64,000 nt of DNA from Lachnospiraceae bacterium (GTDB lineage Bacteria > Bacillota > Clostridia > Lachnospirales > Lachnospiraceae), in contig JAILPS010000020.1 of assembly GCA_024699325.1 (NCBI GenBank), positions 36,354-100,353 of the forward strand. Reading direction: 5' to 3'. The notes beneath the pieces are model-generated. The model was not told where the DNA came from, did not search any database, and saw only the letters and a list, made by a program, of their open reading frames with translations. A program made the position numbers and the translations under genes. Positions 52,777 to 60,886 of this stretch are shown one piece after another (within the stretch, counting starts at the first letter, position 1; each line of letters starts with the position of its first letter).

Positions 52777-53862
52777 TCACAACTTGTTAATGCGATACAC
52801 TTTTTTTTCCATCTTTTTTCCCAAAATAAAAGGGCAAATTCTATCAATAAACAATTCAACTATTAAACACAGAAGAATAATCAATGACGTTACAATAAAA
52901 CCCATAAAATTTTTATTTACACTATCTATTTCACTTCTCATTAAGTTTTTAGTATAAGGAACTATATACTGAAACAATATTATTGGGAACTTGTGCATAC
53001 ACAATATAGCAATTGTATGCATTCCACAATATGCCAGTATTCCGTTAACAATCTTTAGTTTCCTAATATTTGTAATCCACATAGACAACAAGCAAATTCC
53101 AATGATTGCCATAATAGCGATACAATAATATGCCATTAAATTTTTTCCAAATTTTAGTGACATTACACTAACGCCGTTATTAATATTAGCAAATACAAAT
53201 GAAGAAATTAATAAGATAATTGAAACAATTATTTTTATTGTGTTTGTAATGTGTATCTTAATAGTATTAAGAATAACTCCTAGCATAAAAAAACCACTCA
53301 TAGAAATAGCAACTTCTGACCCAAATGGTAGTTTTAAATCACGGAAAAATAAACAGTATAAATAGTTTAAAGAAAACGATATAACAACAAATACTATTCT
53401 AACTAAATTCTTCTTTTTAGCCCATATTTTGTCAATCATCATTTCAACTATATAAATAATATTACAAACAACAAAACTGCATGGAAGAAACCATAATGGC
53501 AAATTCCATTTCATATAACCTAATAATCCATTTCCATATAAAGCCCCTAAAATATTGGGTATTATCTGGGTTTCCTCGCCATCTACTATACTAGGAAATA
53601 TTTTACCTATAACATACATTATCAAGATACTAATTAAAGCAAAAGAAAAATATGGTATTAACAATCTTACGAATCGCTTTTTTATATATTCTTTAAACTC
53701 ACCTTTATACTTAAATGTTATCCCCATAACGGTGAAGAATATTGCAACTCTAAACGAACCAAAAAATCTAGATATTATGGATGGGCCTTGAACAAGATGC
53801 CCATACACTATTGCAAAAATACCAAACGCTCTAACAATATCTATCCATTGTTTCCTTTCCAA
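52777..53862 (-). CDS. Acyltransferase 3 family membrane protein
   Basis: A 361-residue protein with about ten helices that starts WIDIVRAFGIFAIVYGHLVQ. It has FFTVMGITF in the second helix region and KRFVRLLIPYF after it, typical of the family. It would O-acetylate a sugar of the second locus. The start codon is TTG, eight bases after the sugar transferase stop and with AGGAGG directly before it. It is much more AT-rich than the sugar transferase gene it follows. Confidence 0.88.
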   Translation of the reverse strand: MERKQWIDIVRAFGIFAIVYGHLVQGPSIISRFFGSFRVAIFFTVMGITFKYKGEFKEYIKKRFVRLLIPYFSFALISILIMYVIGKIFPSIVDGEETQIIPNILGALYGNGLLGYMKWNLPLWFLPCSFVVCNIIYIVEMMIDKIWAKKKNLVRIVFVVISFSLNYLYCLFFRDLKLPFGSEVAISMSGFFMLGVILNTIKIHITNTIKIIVSIILLISSFVFANINNGVSVMSLKFGKNLMAYYCIAIMAIIGICLLSMWITNIRKLKIVNGILAYCGMHTIAILCMHKFPIILFQYIVPYTKNLMRSEIDSVNKNFMGFIVTSLIILLCLIVELFIDRICPFILGKKMEKKVYRINKL

Positions 53863-53870
53863 AGCACCTC

Positions 53871-55331
53871 CTACTTCGCCGCTGTAGTCTGTCCCTCAGC
53901 GACGCCCTCTGTACTATCCTTCATAAACAGTATCTTGACTGTTCCGAAACATATCTTCAGATCCTCTATGAAGCTTGGATGAGCTATGTATAAGAGGTCC
54001 ATCTGAAGCTTGTCATATGGCTGTGTATTGTACTGTCCATAGACCTGGGCGAAGCCTGTGAGGCCTGCCTTGCACTGCAGTCTGAGGTCGAATTCCGGGA
54101 ACTGCTCACAGTACTGTTTGTGGATCTGTGGTCTCTCAGGTCTGGGACCTACGATGGACAGGTCACCCTTTAAGATATTTATTAGCTGTGGCATCTCGTC
54201 CACTCTGCAGGCTCTGATGATCTTGCCAACAGGAGTGATGCGGTCATCCTTATCGCCGCTGCTGAGTCTCGCCACGCCGTCCTTCTCTGCGTCCACTCTC
54301 ATACTTCTAAACTTCAGGATGTTGAACTCCCTGCCGTTCTGTGTGAGTCTGACCTGCTTATAGATGATGGGGCCGTGGTCGGTCGCCTTGATGGCGATGG
54401 CTGCTATGAGCATGATGGGCGAGAATATGATGAATGCCACGCCCGATACCAATATGTCGAATAATCTCTTTACTGCCAGATACTCAGGTGATGGATTATA
54501 TCTTCCCACCATGAGAACAGGCAGATGGAACATGTGTGTTGGTCTGGCACCGTTCATGATGACGTCTCCCACACGTGGGATGACATACATTCTGATGTTG
54601 TGCGCCACACAGTATTTGAGGATGATATTTCTCTCATGGCTGTGTACGCCGCCGACAAACACTGTATCTATTCCGTGTAACTGTGAGAGGTCTGCGATGC
54701 ATTCCTCTGCAGTCATAACCTTCTGTACGTCGAACTTCTTAGAGAGGTCACTCTCCTTCAACAGATCCTGTATGCCTCTGTCTCTGTCATAGATGACAGC
54801 TGAGCTCTTGCGCTTAAATGTTGCGAAGTACCACCTCTTGGAAAACATACTCCAGTGAACTGCAACTGCTATCTGTACCACCCAGCAGATGATGCCTGGC
54901 AGGAGGTTTGGGAAGCCCTTAGACAGGAAACAGATGACTATGTACAGTATGAAGTCTGCGGCTCCGCTGGCCAGCGCCTGGCTGTAGACCATCTCTGACA
55001 CGCGGTAGTGCGACATGTTGAACGCGTCGTAGACTTTACCTAAAATCGCATATAAAACAAAAAACAGGAACACCATGGCATAGCTTCCCTTCGCGTAGAA
55101 GGGCGCATCTGTTCTGCTCAGATAATAGTAGTACCATACGATAGAGAAGCACAGTGTCATAAGTAAAGTGTTCATGATCTTGACAATCCTCAGAGCCGTG
55201 TTATGGCTAAGAGTCGCCTTACCTGTGGGCTTCTTCTCGTTATGTATTGCCAGACTTAAACATGCCGTAACTATTATGGCCGCAGCTATCAAAGCCAGCA
55301 ACACTACATAAACCAATGTTCCTGTTCCCAT
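53871..55331 (-). CDS. Polyprenyl-phosphate sugar transferase (initiating, WcaJ/CpsE type)
   Basis: A 486-residue protein. Five membrane helices and a CoA-binding-like middle part (residues 1-275) are followed by a sixth helix and the bacterial sugar transferase domain (KRLFDILVSGVAF, FNILKFRSMRVDAE, RVDEMPQLINILKGDLSIVG, PRPERP). It loads the first sugar-1-phosphate onto undecaprenyl phosphate. It is the first gene of the second glycan locus and is the only initiating enzyme in the window. Its base composition is like the chromosome backbone, unlike the AT-rich genes that follow. Confidence 0.94.
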   Translation of the reverse strand: MGTGTLVYVVLLALIAAAIIVTACLSLAIHNEKKPTGKATLSHNTALRIVKIMNTLLMTLCFSIVWYYYYLSRTDAPFYAKGSYAMVFLFFVLYAILGKVYDAFNMSHYRVSEMVYSQALASGAADFILYIVICFLSKGFPNLLPGIICWVVQIAVAVHWSMFSKRWYFATFKRKSSAVIYDRDRGIQDLLKESDLSKKFDVQKVMTAEECIADLSQLHGIDTVFVGGVHSHERNIILKYCVAHNIRMYVIPRVGDVIMNGARPTHMFHLPVLMVGRYNPSPEYLAVKRLFDILVSGVAFIIFSPIMLIAAIAIKATDHGPIIYKQVRLTQNGREFNILKFRSMRVDAEKDGVARLSSGDKDDRITPVGKIIRACRVDEMPQLINILKGDLSIVGPRPERPQIHKQYCEQFPEFDLRLQCKAGLTGFAQVYGQYNTQPYDKLQMDLLYIAHPSFIEDLKICFGTVKILFMKDSTEGVAEGQTTAAK

Positions 55332-55397
55332 ATTAAGTTTGTCCCCCTGACATAAACTGTTGTGAAACGCCGCATCCCCTATGCGGACAACATTATT

Positions 55398-55426
55398 ATT
55401 TTACTTTTATTTAAGAATTATGTCAA
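55398..55426 (-). promoter_or_regulatory. Promoter of the second glycan locus
   Basis: TTGACA, 17 bases, TAAAAT on the minus strand, with a 65-base leader before the sugar transferase. The spacer start and end resemble the promoter at 33790-33818. Confidence 0.78.
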
Positions 55427-55475
55427 TTAAAATTGGAAATCTTTCACAAATCTTTTTACACAAAATTTTACATTT

Positions 55476-55492
55476 CTACTTAAACGTTTTCG
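55476..55492 (-). promoter_or_regulatory. cre-like (CcpA/LacI type) site upstream of the glycan locus
   Basis: The same 17 bases as at 12904-12920 (minus strand CGAAAACGTTTAAGTAG), 50 bases upstream of the -35 box of the sugar transferase promoter and just past the stop codon of the preceding gene. Confidence 0.4.
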
Positions 55493-55499
55493 TAAAATA

Positions 55500-56030
55500 T
55501 TACAATACACTTCCTTCCCTCTTCCCCCTCAACCACCTATAGTACTCCTCATCGCACTTATCAAACGTTCCGTCCTGCGTGAGTTTCTCTTCAAACTCCA
55601 CATATATGCTCCTTAGAGCCTCCTGGTAGGGCTCCCAGTCCTGCGTTATGAGCTCTCTGGTGTACTCCTGCGTGCAGTGCATGTCGGGGCTGCTCTTAAG
55701 CGATCTGCCACCCAGGGGGCGCTCGCTAAAACTTAGGCTACAGCCACTGTCTGTGAGGGCTATGCACTCTCCTATGGCGTCGACGCCGATGAAGGTGTAG
55801 CATTTGTGCTTCATGCGAAGGAAGTAGGTTCTGCCGTGGCGGGCGCTGAAGCTGTCGATGGCGTAGAGGCCGTCAGGGGCCTGAAGCATGCGCAGAATAT
55901 TCTCCCTGTCGGGCGCCGTTCCTTCCAGACTTCTAAGCATATCTGCGGGGCTTAGGGTGCAGCCGCACTCCTTACAGCATCTTCCCTTACACAGGGCGCA
56001 CTCCTGCCCCGGCTCGTAAACATTTACCAT
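55500..56030 (-). CDS. YkgJ-like cysteine-cluster protein
   Basis: A 176-residue protein with an N-terminal cysteine cluster (ECALCKGRCCKECGCTL), further cysteines, and a CTQEYTREL segment. This is the pattern of YkgJ/YcgN-type proteins thought to bind zinc or iron. The ATG at 56030 follows GGAGGTG; a start seven codons earlier is weaker. A promoter with TATAAT lies 25 bases upstream. Function unknown. Confidence 0.75.
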   Translation of the reverse strand: MVNVYEPGQECALCKGRCCKECGCTLSPADMLRSLEGTAPDRENILRMLQAPDGLYAIDSFSARHGRTYFLRMKHKCYTFIGVDAIGECIALTDSGCSLSFSERPLGGRSLKSSPDMHCTQEYTRELITQDWEPYQEALRSIYVEFEEKLTQDGTFDKCDEEYYRWLRGKREGSVL

Positions 56031-56183
56031 GGTAACACCTCCATTTGACACAGTGATTATACTATGGTTTTGGTTTTAATTAAATACATTTTGGTGGTTG
56101 AATTTGAAAAATATCGTGCTATAACGGAGTTATCAATGAATTTTGATACAAATTAATAGAGAAACAAAACGCCTAACACGACT

Positions 56184-56211
56184 TTTGCAAACTTCCCTAA
56201 ATTCATATAAT
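56184..56211 (+). promoter_or_regulatory. Promoter candidate for the L25/CTC gene
   Basis: TTTGCA, 16 bases, TATAAT on the plus strand, 25 bases before the start codon. Confidence 0.5.
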
Positions 56212-56235
56212 TTGTATAGATGGAGGAACAGTCAA

Positions 56236-56838
56236 ATGACTACTTTAAATGTACAAACCAGGGATTTGAAGACTAAGGCTAAGAGGCTTCGTAGAGAAGG
56301 CTTCGTGACCGGCAACGTTTTTGGCAAGCAGATCGAGGGTTCTATTCCCGTGCAGATTGCCAAGAAGGAGGCTGAGAGGATTCACAAGGAGTGTCTGAAG
56401 GGCAGCCAGCTCTACTTGAATGTGGACGGCAAAACCTATGATGTGCTGCTTAAGGAAGTGGATTATGATGCCATGAGCCACACTATTCTGGAGATGGATT
56501 TCCAGGCTTTGGTTAAGGGCGAGAAGGTTCATTCTACCGCTGAGATTGTGCTGCACAACAAGGATAAGGTGCAGGGCGGCGTGCTTGAGCAGCTGTTAAC
56601 TGAGATATCTTACAAGGCGCTTCCTGAGAAGCTGATTGATAAGGTTGAGGTGGATTGCAGCAACTTACATGTGGGCGATATCCTGAAGGTTTCAGATCTG
56701 GACATCGTGAAGGATGAGGATATCGAGATTATGACACATATGGATACCACTGTTGTCACAGTGTTCGTTCCTAAGAACGCCGAGGTTGAGGACTCTGAAA
56801 CTGCTGAGCCTGAGGTTGTAGGTGACAAGAAGGAGTAA
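56236..56838 (+). CDS. Ribosomal protein L25/general stress protein CTC
   Basis: A 200-residue TL5/CTC-type protein. The N-terminal 5S rRNA-binding domain (TRDLKTKAKRLRREGFVTG) is followed by the beta-rich C-terminal domain (EVDCSNLHVGDILKVSDLD), with an acidic tail. ATG 56236 follows GGAGGAACAG; the upstream in-frame start at 56143 has no ribosome site. It is a single-gene unit with its own terminator. Confidence 0.92.
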   Translation: MTTLNVQTRDLKTKAKRLRREGFVTGNVFGKQIEGSIPVQIAKKEAERIHKECLKGSQLYLNVDGKTYDVLLKEVDYDAMSHTILEMDFQALVKGEKVHSTAEIVLHNKDKVQGGVLEQLLTEISYKALPEKLIDKVEVDCSNLHVGDILKVSDLDIVKDEDIEIMTHMDTTVVTVFVPKNAEVEDSETAEPEVVGDKKE

Positions 56839-56852
56839 TATATAACAGACTA

Positions 56853-56876
56853 AGCGCCGGACTCACGTCCGGCGCT
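56853..56876. terminator. Terminator between L25 and ohrR
   Basis: A 10-base stem AGCGCCGGAC/GTCCGGCGCT followed by TTTACTATT on the plus strand. It lies between two converging genes and may act in both directions. Confidence 0.75.
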
Positions 56877-56879
56877 TTA

Positions 56880-57320
56880 CTATTCTTCCTCGGAAAACAT
56901 GCCGAGGAGCTTATATAGAATTCTGTAGAGATCCTGCGCGTCATCCTTAGACAGAGCCACACAGCTTCCCATCTGTGTTGGGATGGCTGATGCCTGCTTT
57001 GCCAGCTCCATGCCCTCGTCCGTAAGGCTTACGATGACGCAGCGCTCATCCTCCACACATCTGTTTCTGTTTAAATATCCCTTAGTCTCGAGCTTCTTGA
57101 CCACGGGGGTCAGGGTTCCTGAGTCTAAGAATAGCTTCTTACCTAAATCCTTAACACTTATGCTCTCCACATCCCACAAAACCATCATCACGAGGTACTG
57201 TGTGTAGGTTATGTCCAGTGGCTCGAGATATGGCGTGTAGCGCCTCACTATCTCCTTCGCCGCCGCATACAGCGGAAAACACAGCTGGTTTTCCAGTTTT
57301 AGCTGGGGGTATTTATCCAT
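56880..57320 (-). CDS. ohrR: OhrR-type MarR family peroxide-sensing repressor
   Basis: A 146-residue MarR protein with the OhrR hallmark LENQLCFPLYAAAKEI, whose cysteine (residue 14) is the peroxide-reactive thiol of the family. It also has ITYTQYLVMMVLW and the winged-helix KLFLDSGTLTPVVKKLE. OhrR usually controls ohr peroxidase; here it is the last gene of a thioredoxin reductase - thioredoxin - glutathione peroxidase operon, 13 bases after gpx. Two related palindrome-like boxes lie at the operon promoter. Confidence 0.88.
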   Translation of the reverse strand: MDKYPQLKLENQLCFPLYAAAKEIVRRYTPYLEPLDITYTQYLVMMVLWDVESISVKDLGKKLFLDSGTLTPVVKKLETKGYLNRNRCVEDERCVIVSLTDEGMELAKQASAIPTQMGSCVALSKDDAQDLYRILYKLLGMFSEEE

Positions 57321-57333
57321 GTCTTACTCCTAA

Positions 57334-57879
57334 CTACAGGAGGGCCTCTACTGCCTCTCTGACCTTCTTAAGGTCGGCTGTAGGCTCGAATCTGGCTACT
57401 ACATTGCCCTCTCTGTCCACGAGGAACTTCGTGAAGTTCCACTTAATATCAGGGTTTGTCTTATAATTCTTGTCAAGCTTGCCAAGCATTACGCCCATGG
57501 CGAGCGCTGCAGGTCCCTTGCCGAAGCCCTCGAAGCCCTTCTGGCTCTTAAGGTATGTGAATAATGGCAGAGCGTTCTCGCCGTTCACATCGCTCTTCTT
57601 GTACTGTGGGAACTGTGTGTTGTACTTAAGTGTGCAAAACTCGTGGATGTCGTTGTCGTCTCCCGGAGTCTGGCCTGCAAACTGGTTACATGGCACATCG
57701 ATAACCTCGAAGCCCTTATCCCTGAAGTCCTCATACATCTGCTCGATTGGGGTGTAGTGTGGTGTGAAACCGCAGCCTGTCGCTGTGTTAACTACCAGAA
57801 GAACCTTGCCCTTAAACTGTGACATGCTTACTTCGCTTCCGTCCGGAAGTGGAAGTGTGTAATCGTAAATGCTGCTCAT
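57334..57879 (-). CDS. Glutathione peroxidase family thiol peroxidase
   Basis: A 181-residue protein with NTATGCGFTPHY (peroxidatic cysteine), VPCNQFAGQTPG and IKWNFTKFLVDREGNVV, the three signature parts of the family. The bacterial Cys type normally takes electrons from thioredoxin, and thioredoxin is the gene directly upstream (18 bases away). It removes peroxides in the cytoplasm. Confidence 0.95.
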   Translation of the reverse strand: MSSIYDYTLPLPDGSEVSMSQFKGKVLLVVNTATGCGFTPHYTPIEQMYEDFRDKGFEVIDVPCNQFAGQTPGDDNDIHEFCTLKYNTQFPQYKKSDVNGENALPLFTYLKSQKGFEGFGKGPAALAMGVMLGKLDKNYKTNPDIKWNFTKFLVDREGNVVARFEPTADLKKVREAVEALL

Positions 57880-57897
57880 AGATACCTCCGTGTATTA

Positions 57898-58209
57898 TTA
57901 TTTGTGGCTTAAGATGAACTGCTTGAGAGATTCCTTAGGCTGGAAGCCCACTGTCATGTCAATCTTCTGACCATCCTTGAGAACTACGATGGCTGGGATT
58001 GAGCTGATATGGAACTCGATTGCAGATGCGTTGTTTGCGTCTACGTCGCAGTTGAAGAAGTCAACCTCTCCTGCTAACTCCTCTGAAACCTGCTCAAGCA
58101 CCGGCGCTAACATTCTGCATGGGTTGCACCATGTTGCTGAGAAATCGATTACTGCGAATTTGCTGGCCTTAGCCGCTGTTAAGTCGTTATTCTTGATTAC
58201 ATTTACCAT
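57898..58209 (-). CDS. trxA: Thioredoxin
   Basis: A 103-residue protein with the active site WCNPC, slightly different from the common WCGPC, and the cis-proline segment SSIPAIVVLKDGQ. It would pass electrons from the reductase encoded upstream to the glutathione peroxidase downstream. RBS AAGGAG. Confidence 0.94.
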   Translation of the reverse strand: MVNVIKNNDLTAAKASKFAVIDFSATWCNPCRMLAPVLEQVSEELAGEVDFFNCDVDANNASAIEFHISSIPAIVVLKDGQKIDMTVGFQPKESLKQFILSHK

Positions 58210-58244
58210 AGTATTAATCTCCTTATTCGTTGTTTTGTTTTATG

Positions 58245-59102
58245 TTAAGCCTTCGGCTTAGTTGCTAAATATTTGACTGCTGAAAGTGTGGCTACGTTGC
58301 CCTGTCCTACCGCCTTCGCGAACTGGTACGGAAGGCCTGTGATGTCGCCCGCCGCGAAGAGTCCCGGGAGGTTGGTCTCCATCTGGAGGTTCACGGTGAT
58401 GTGCGCGCCCTCTGTCGCCACGCCTGGTATCAGGCTGCCCGGAGCTATCGCATCCCTTAGAACAAATATGCAGTCTGCGCTGTGCTCGCCCTTATCCGTC
58501 ACTAGCGTGTCGGCCTTCATGCCGCCCTTAATCTCCTTCGGCTTCTCGTCGTAAACTGTGATGTTATCTGCCTCAGGATGGCTTCCGTTAAGCGGGAAGT
58601 ACAGCACCTTATCAACTATCTCTGAGAGATATAGCGCCTCCTCTGCCGCGTCGTCGCTGGCTCCTATAACCGCAACGGTCTTACCTCTGTACAGTGTTCC
58701 GTCGCATGTCGCGCAGTAGCTTACGCCCCTGCCCATGAACTGCTCCTCGCCCGGAAGGCTCTTGCCCTGCACCACTCCTCCTGCATATATGACTGAGGTA
58801 GCCTCGATGAAGTCCGTTCCCGCCTGTATGCTGAAGTAGTCGTCAAATGTGTAGATGGCGCTGACCTTCTTCTCTGTGATCTCTATTCCGAGGTTGTCTA
58901 GGTGCGCCTGTAGCGCCTTCCCGAAGTCCTCTCCTGTTATGTGAGGCAGTCCCGGATAGTTCTCTATCATGTGCGCCTTCATGAGCTTATCGCTTAGGTT
59001 CTTATTCCCCAGAAGGATAATGCTCTTATTCCTGATCTTCGCGGTTATCGCGGCGCTAACTCCCGCCGGACCGCTGCCGATTATCGCTATGTCGTATCTC
59101 AT
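58245..59102 (-). CDS. Thioredoxin reductase-like flavoprotein
   Basis: A 285-residue FAD/NAD(P)-dependent oxidoreductase with GSGPAGVSAA (FAD), the redox pair in SYCATCDGTLYRG, the nucleotide-binding GASDDAAEEALY (an unusual GxSxxA form of GxGxxA), and LFAAGDITG at the end. The altered second nucleotide motif (GASDDAAEE) suggests use of a different electron donor from NADPH, such as reduced ferredoxin in clostridial flavin thioredoxin reductases; that is an inference. ATG 59102 follows AGGAG by eight bases. Confidence 0.88.
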   Translation of the reverse strand: MRYDIAIIGSGPAGVSAAITAKIRNKSIILLGNKNLSDKLMKAHMIENYPGLPHITGEDFGKALQAHLDNLGIEITEKKVSAIYTFDDYFSIQAGTDFIEATSVIYAGGVVQGKSLPGEEQFMGRGVSYCATCDGTLYRGKTVAVIGASDDAAEEALYLSEIVDKVLYFPLNGSHPEADNITVYDEKPKEIKGGMKADTLVTDKGEHSADCIFVLRDAIAPGSLIPGVATEGAHITVNLQMETNLPGLFAAGDITGLPYQFAKAVGQGNVATLSAVKYLATKPKA

Positions 59103-59130
59103 GTGGATCATCTCCTTTCATTTGGTACAT

Positions 59131-59198
59131 TTGTATTGTACACAATCTAATTTTGTTTGTCAAGTACATTTTGAAAAATTTAGTTGTGCGCAATTTAA
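59131..59198 (-). promoter_or_regulatory. Promoter and two OhrR-like operator boxes of the peroxide operon
   Basis: The promoter is TTGACA (59158-59163), 17 bases, TACAAT (59135-59140) on the minus strand. Two related 20-base boxes are seen on the plus strand, at 59131-59150 (core ATTGTACACAAT, over the -10) and 59179-59198 (core GTTGTGCGCAAT). Their centres are 48 bases apart. Their form fits MarR/OhrR operators, and an OhrR gene is in the operon. Confidence 0.6.
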
Positions 59199-59222
59199 TT
59201 CACGGTGTTCACAAAATTTTGG

Positions 59223-59251
59223 TTGTAAACCTTATGGCAAGATGATATTAT
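59223..59251 (+). promoter_or_regulatory. Promoter of the small plus-strand gene
   Basis: TTGTAA, 17 bases, TATTAT on the plus strand, divergent from the peroxide operon and next to the second operator-like box. Confidence 0.5.
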
Positions 59252-59303
59252 AAAGTCAGACAGTGTGAGACATTTTAAGGATGATGTGAAAGGACGTGAT
59301 AAC

Positions 59304-59495
59304 ATGGGCGATATAGTAGAAGAGTTTGCGAAGGAGTATGCGCAGGAGTATGGAGAAATTGTTAGAGTGGAGGAACGTTCCAATATGATTAAGCATCTAA
59401 TGCAAAGTCTGAAATGTTCTTTAGATGATGCTCTTAACATGCTTAATATTCAAGGCAACGACAGAGAAACAATTATCAAAAGAATCAATTGCTAA
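59304..59495 (+). CDS. 63-residue protein like the tail of Rpn/PD-(D/E)XK transposase-family proteins
   Basis: A short gene starting ATG 59304 after GAAAGGACG, with its own promoter and terminator. The sequence has a charged helix (EEFAKEYAQEYGEIVRVEE) and the ending SLKCSLDDALNMLNIQ - DRETIIKRI. This pattern is common at the C-terminus of Rpn-type recombination-promoting nucleases. The nuclease domain is absent. It may be an independently expressed small protein of the kind found within rpn genes, or a remnant. Confidence 0.6.
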   Translation: MGDIVEEFAKEYAQEYGEIVRVEERSNMIKHLMQSLKCSLDDALNMLNIQGNDRETIIKRINC

Positions 59496-59503
59496 TACTA
59501 ACC

Positions 59504-59531
59504 AAGCCCTCGGTCATTCGACCGAGGGCTT
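59504..59531. terminator. Terminator between the small gene and the third polymerase gene
   Basis: A perfect 12-base stem AAGCCCTCGGTC/GACCGAGGGCTT with an ATTC loop and a following CTTAC. It lies between converging genes. Confidence 0.7.
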
Positions 59532-59535
59532 CTTA

Positions 59536-60804
59536 CTACTCTCTCTTAAGATGTGTGATACTTCTTATAAACTTGTCCACCTTCTCGACGCGGTGGACCT
59601 CCTTGTATTCCTGGTTAAGCATGCACATGAATATGACTGTGGCGAACAGTCCGTTGCCCCTGAACCAATAGAATTCGCTGTAGGAGTTGATGATGATGAA
59701 GAAAATGTAGATCAGGTAAGCATAGTTTTTCTTATACTTCCATACGGTGAATGCGCGCTTAAGCTGTGTCACCACGAAGAACACGAACCAGCCCAGTCCC
59801 AACAGACCGTATTCGTAGACCAGACCGAAAACACCGTAATCTCCCGCAGAGAAGTTCCAGCCAAAATGCTTTCTTATGTACTGTGCGCCGTAATCAAATC
59901 CAGCATCTGTGTATGTGTAGCCGTTGCCAAGCAGCGGTCTCTGTTTTAATTCCTCGAAAGCCCACATTCTCCATTCTGTACGGCCATTTAAACTGTTGTC
60001 ATGCCCGGCGCCCATGAGGGAGTTGATGATATCTCGTCCCATCTGCGTGTTTAGTATGACCACGAGGGCCACAAGCCCCACACAGATGATGGCCAGTCCC
60101 CTGCTAAACTTACCCCTGTATAACAAAAATACGCACACAACTGCGGCCGCGATACACACTAGCGTCATTCTGTATTTCTGAACGATGAGTATCTCGCCGA
60201 GTATCAGCACGATCCATATTATGCTGGCTCTGCTAAACTTCCTGTTGAAGAAGTCGGACACGTTAAAACACAGAAACAGGATCATAAATATGGGCAGGAA
60301 GAAGAATCTTGCCGTTCCGTAGCGGGCTCCATTTAAGACATTTAAAAATATAACCTTGCTGCTCACCAACCACTGTGTGTAGTACATAAACAGCTGAACA
60401 CCGCACGCAATCCCTAACACTCTAATACATCTGTCGTTGGTCAGTATCTTCTTGGCAAACAGCTTCTCCAGCGCAAAGTAGGCGATTATATATACCCAGA
60501 AGCCTCTCTCTGCCAGAAATGCCGCCAGCACGCTTCCGCCAAACATCTTCGTCGCCTGGTAGGCGCCTGTAACCAAAAGTACGCCTAGATACACCATCAG
60601 AAAACGGTTGATTCCTGACCCTCTGCTGCCTGTGAGCAGATATCTCATGATAAAATACAGCGACAAAACCAGCAGCAGTCCCTGCCCCAGCTTAAACTCT
60701 GTACTTAACAGATAAAAAAAATCCAGCTGCGCTGCGATAACAAAAACAGCTATCAAATCCAGCCGGTCTATTCTGTTTTCGTTATTGATCACACCATTCA
60801 TCAT
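59536..60804 (-). CDS. O-antigen ligase/polymerase-like membrane protein
   Basis: A 422-residue protein with about 11 helices and a large loop with the Wzy-ligase-type NGRTEWRMWAFEELKQRPLLGNGYT (shortened from residues 270-295), where the R and H/G residues of the RX3L/HXn patterns lie. It stands alone with its own promoter, far from the two flippases, and may serve either glycan locus or a third one. Confidence 0.78.
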   Translation of the reverse strand: MMNGVINNENRIDRLDLIAVFVIAAQLDFFYLLSTEFKLGQGLLLVLSLYFIMRYLLTGSRGSGINRFLMVYLGVLLVTGAYQATKMFGGSVLAAFLAERGFWVYIIAYFALEKLFAKKILTNDRCIRVLGIACGVQLFMYYTQWLVSSKVIFLNVLNGARYGTARFFFLPIFMILFLCFNVSDFFNRKFSRASIIWIVLILGEILIVQKYRMTLVCIAAAVVCVFLLYRGKFSRGLAIICVGLVALVVILNTQMGRDIINSLMGAGHDNSLNGRTEWRMWAFEELKQRPLLGNGYTYTDAGFDYGAQYIRKHFGWNFSAGDYGVFGLVYEYGLLGLGWFVFFVVTQLKRAFTVWKYKKNYAYLIYIFFIIINSYSEFYWFRGNGLFATVIFMCMLNQEYKEVHRVEKVDKFIRSITHLKRE

Positions 60805-60837
60805 TCTTCCCCTGACTATAATAGCATAGGTATTAGT

Positions 60838-60866
60838 ATTTTAAACGCAGCATGGTTTAAAGTCAA
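60838..60866 (-). promoter_or_regulatory. Promoter of the stand-alone polymerase gene
   Basis: TTGACT, 17 bases, TAAAAT on the minus strand. Confidence 0.6.
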
Positions 60867-60886
60867 TCATTTTCAAGGTTTACATC

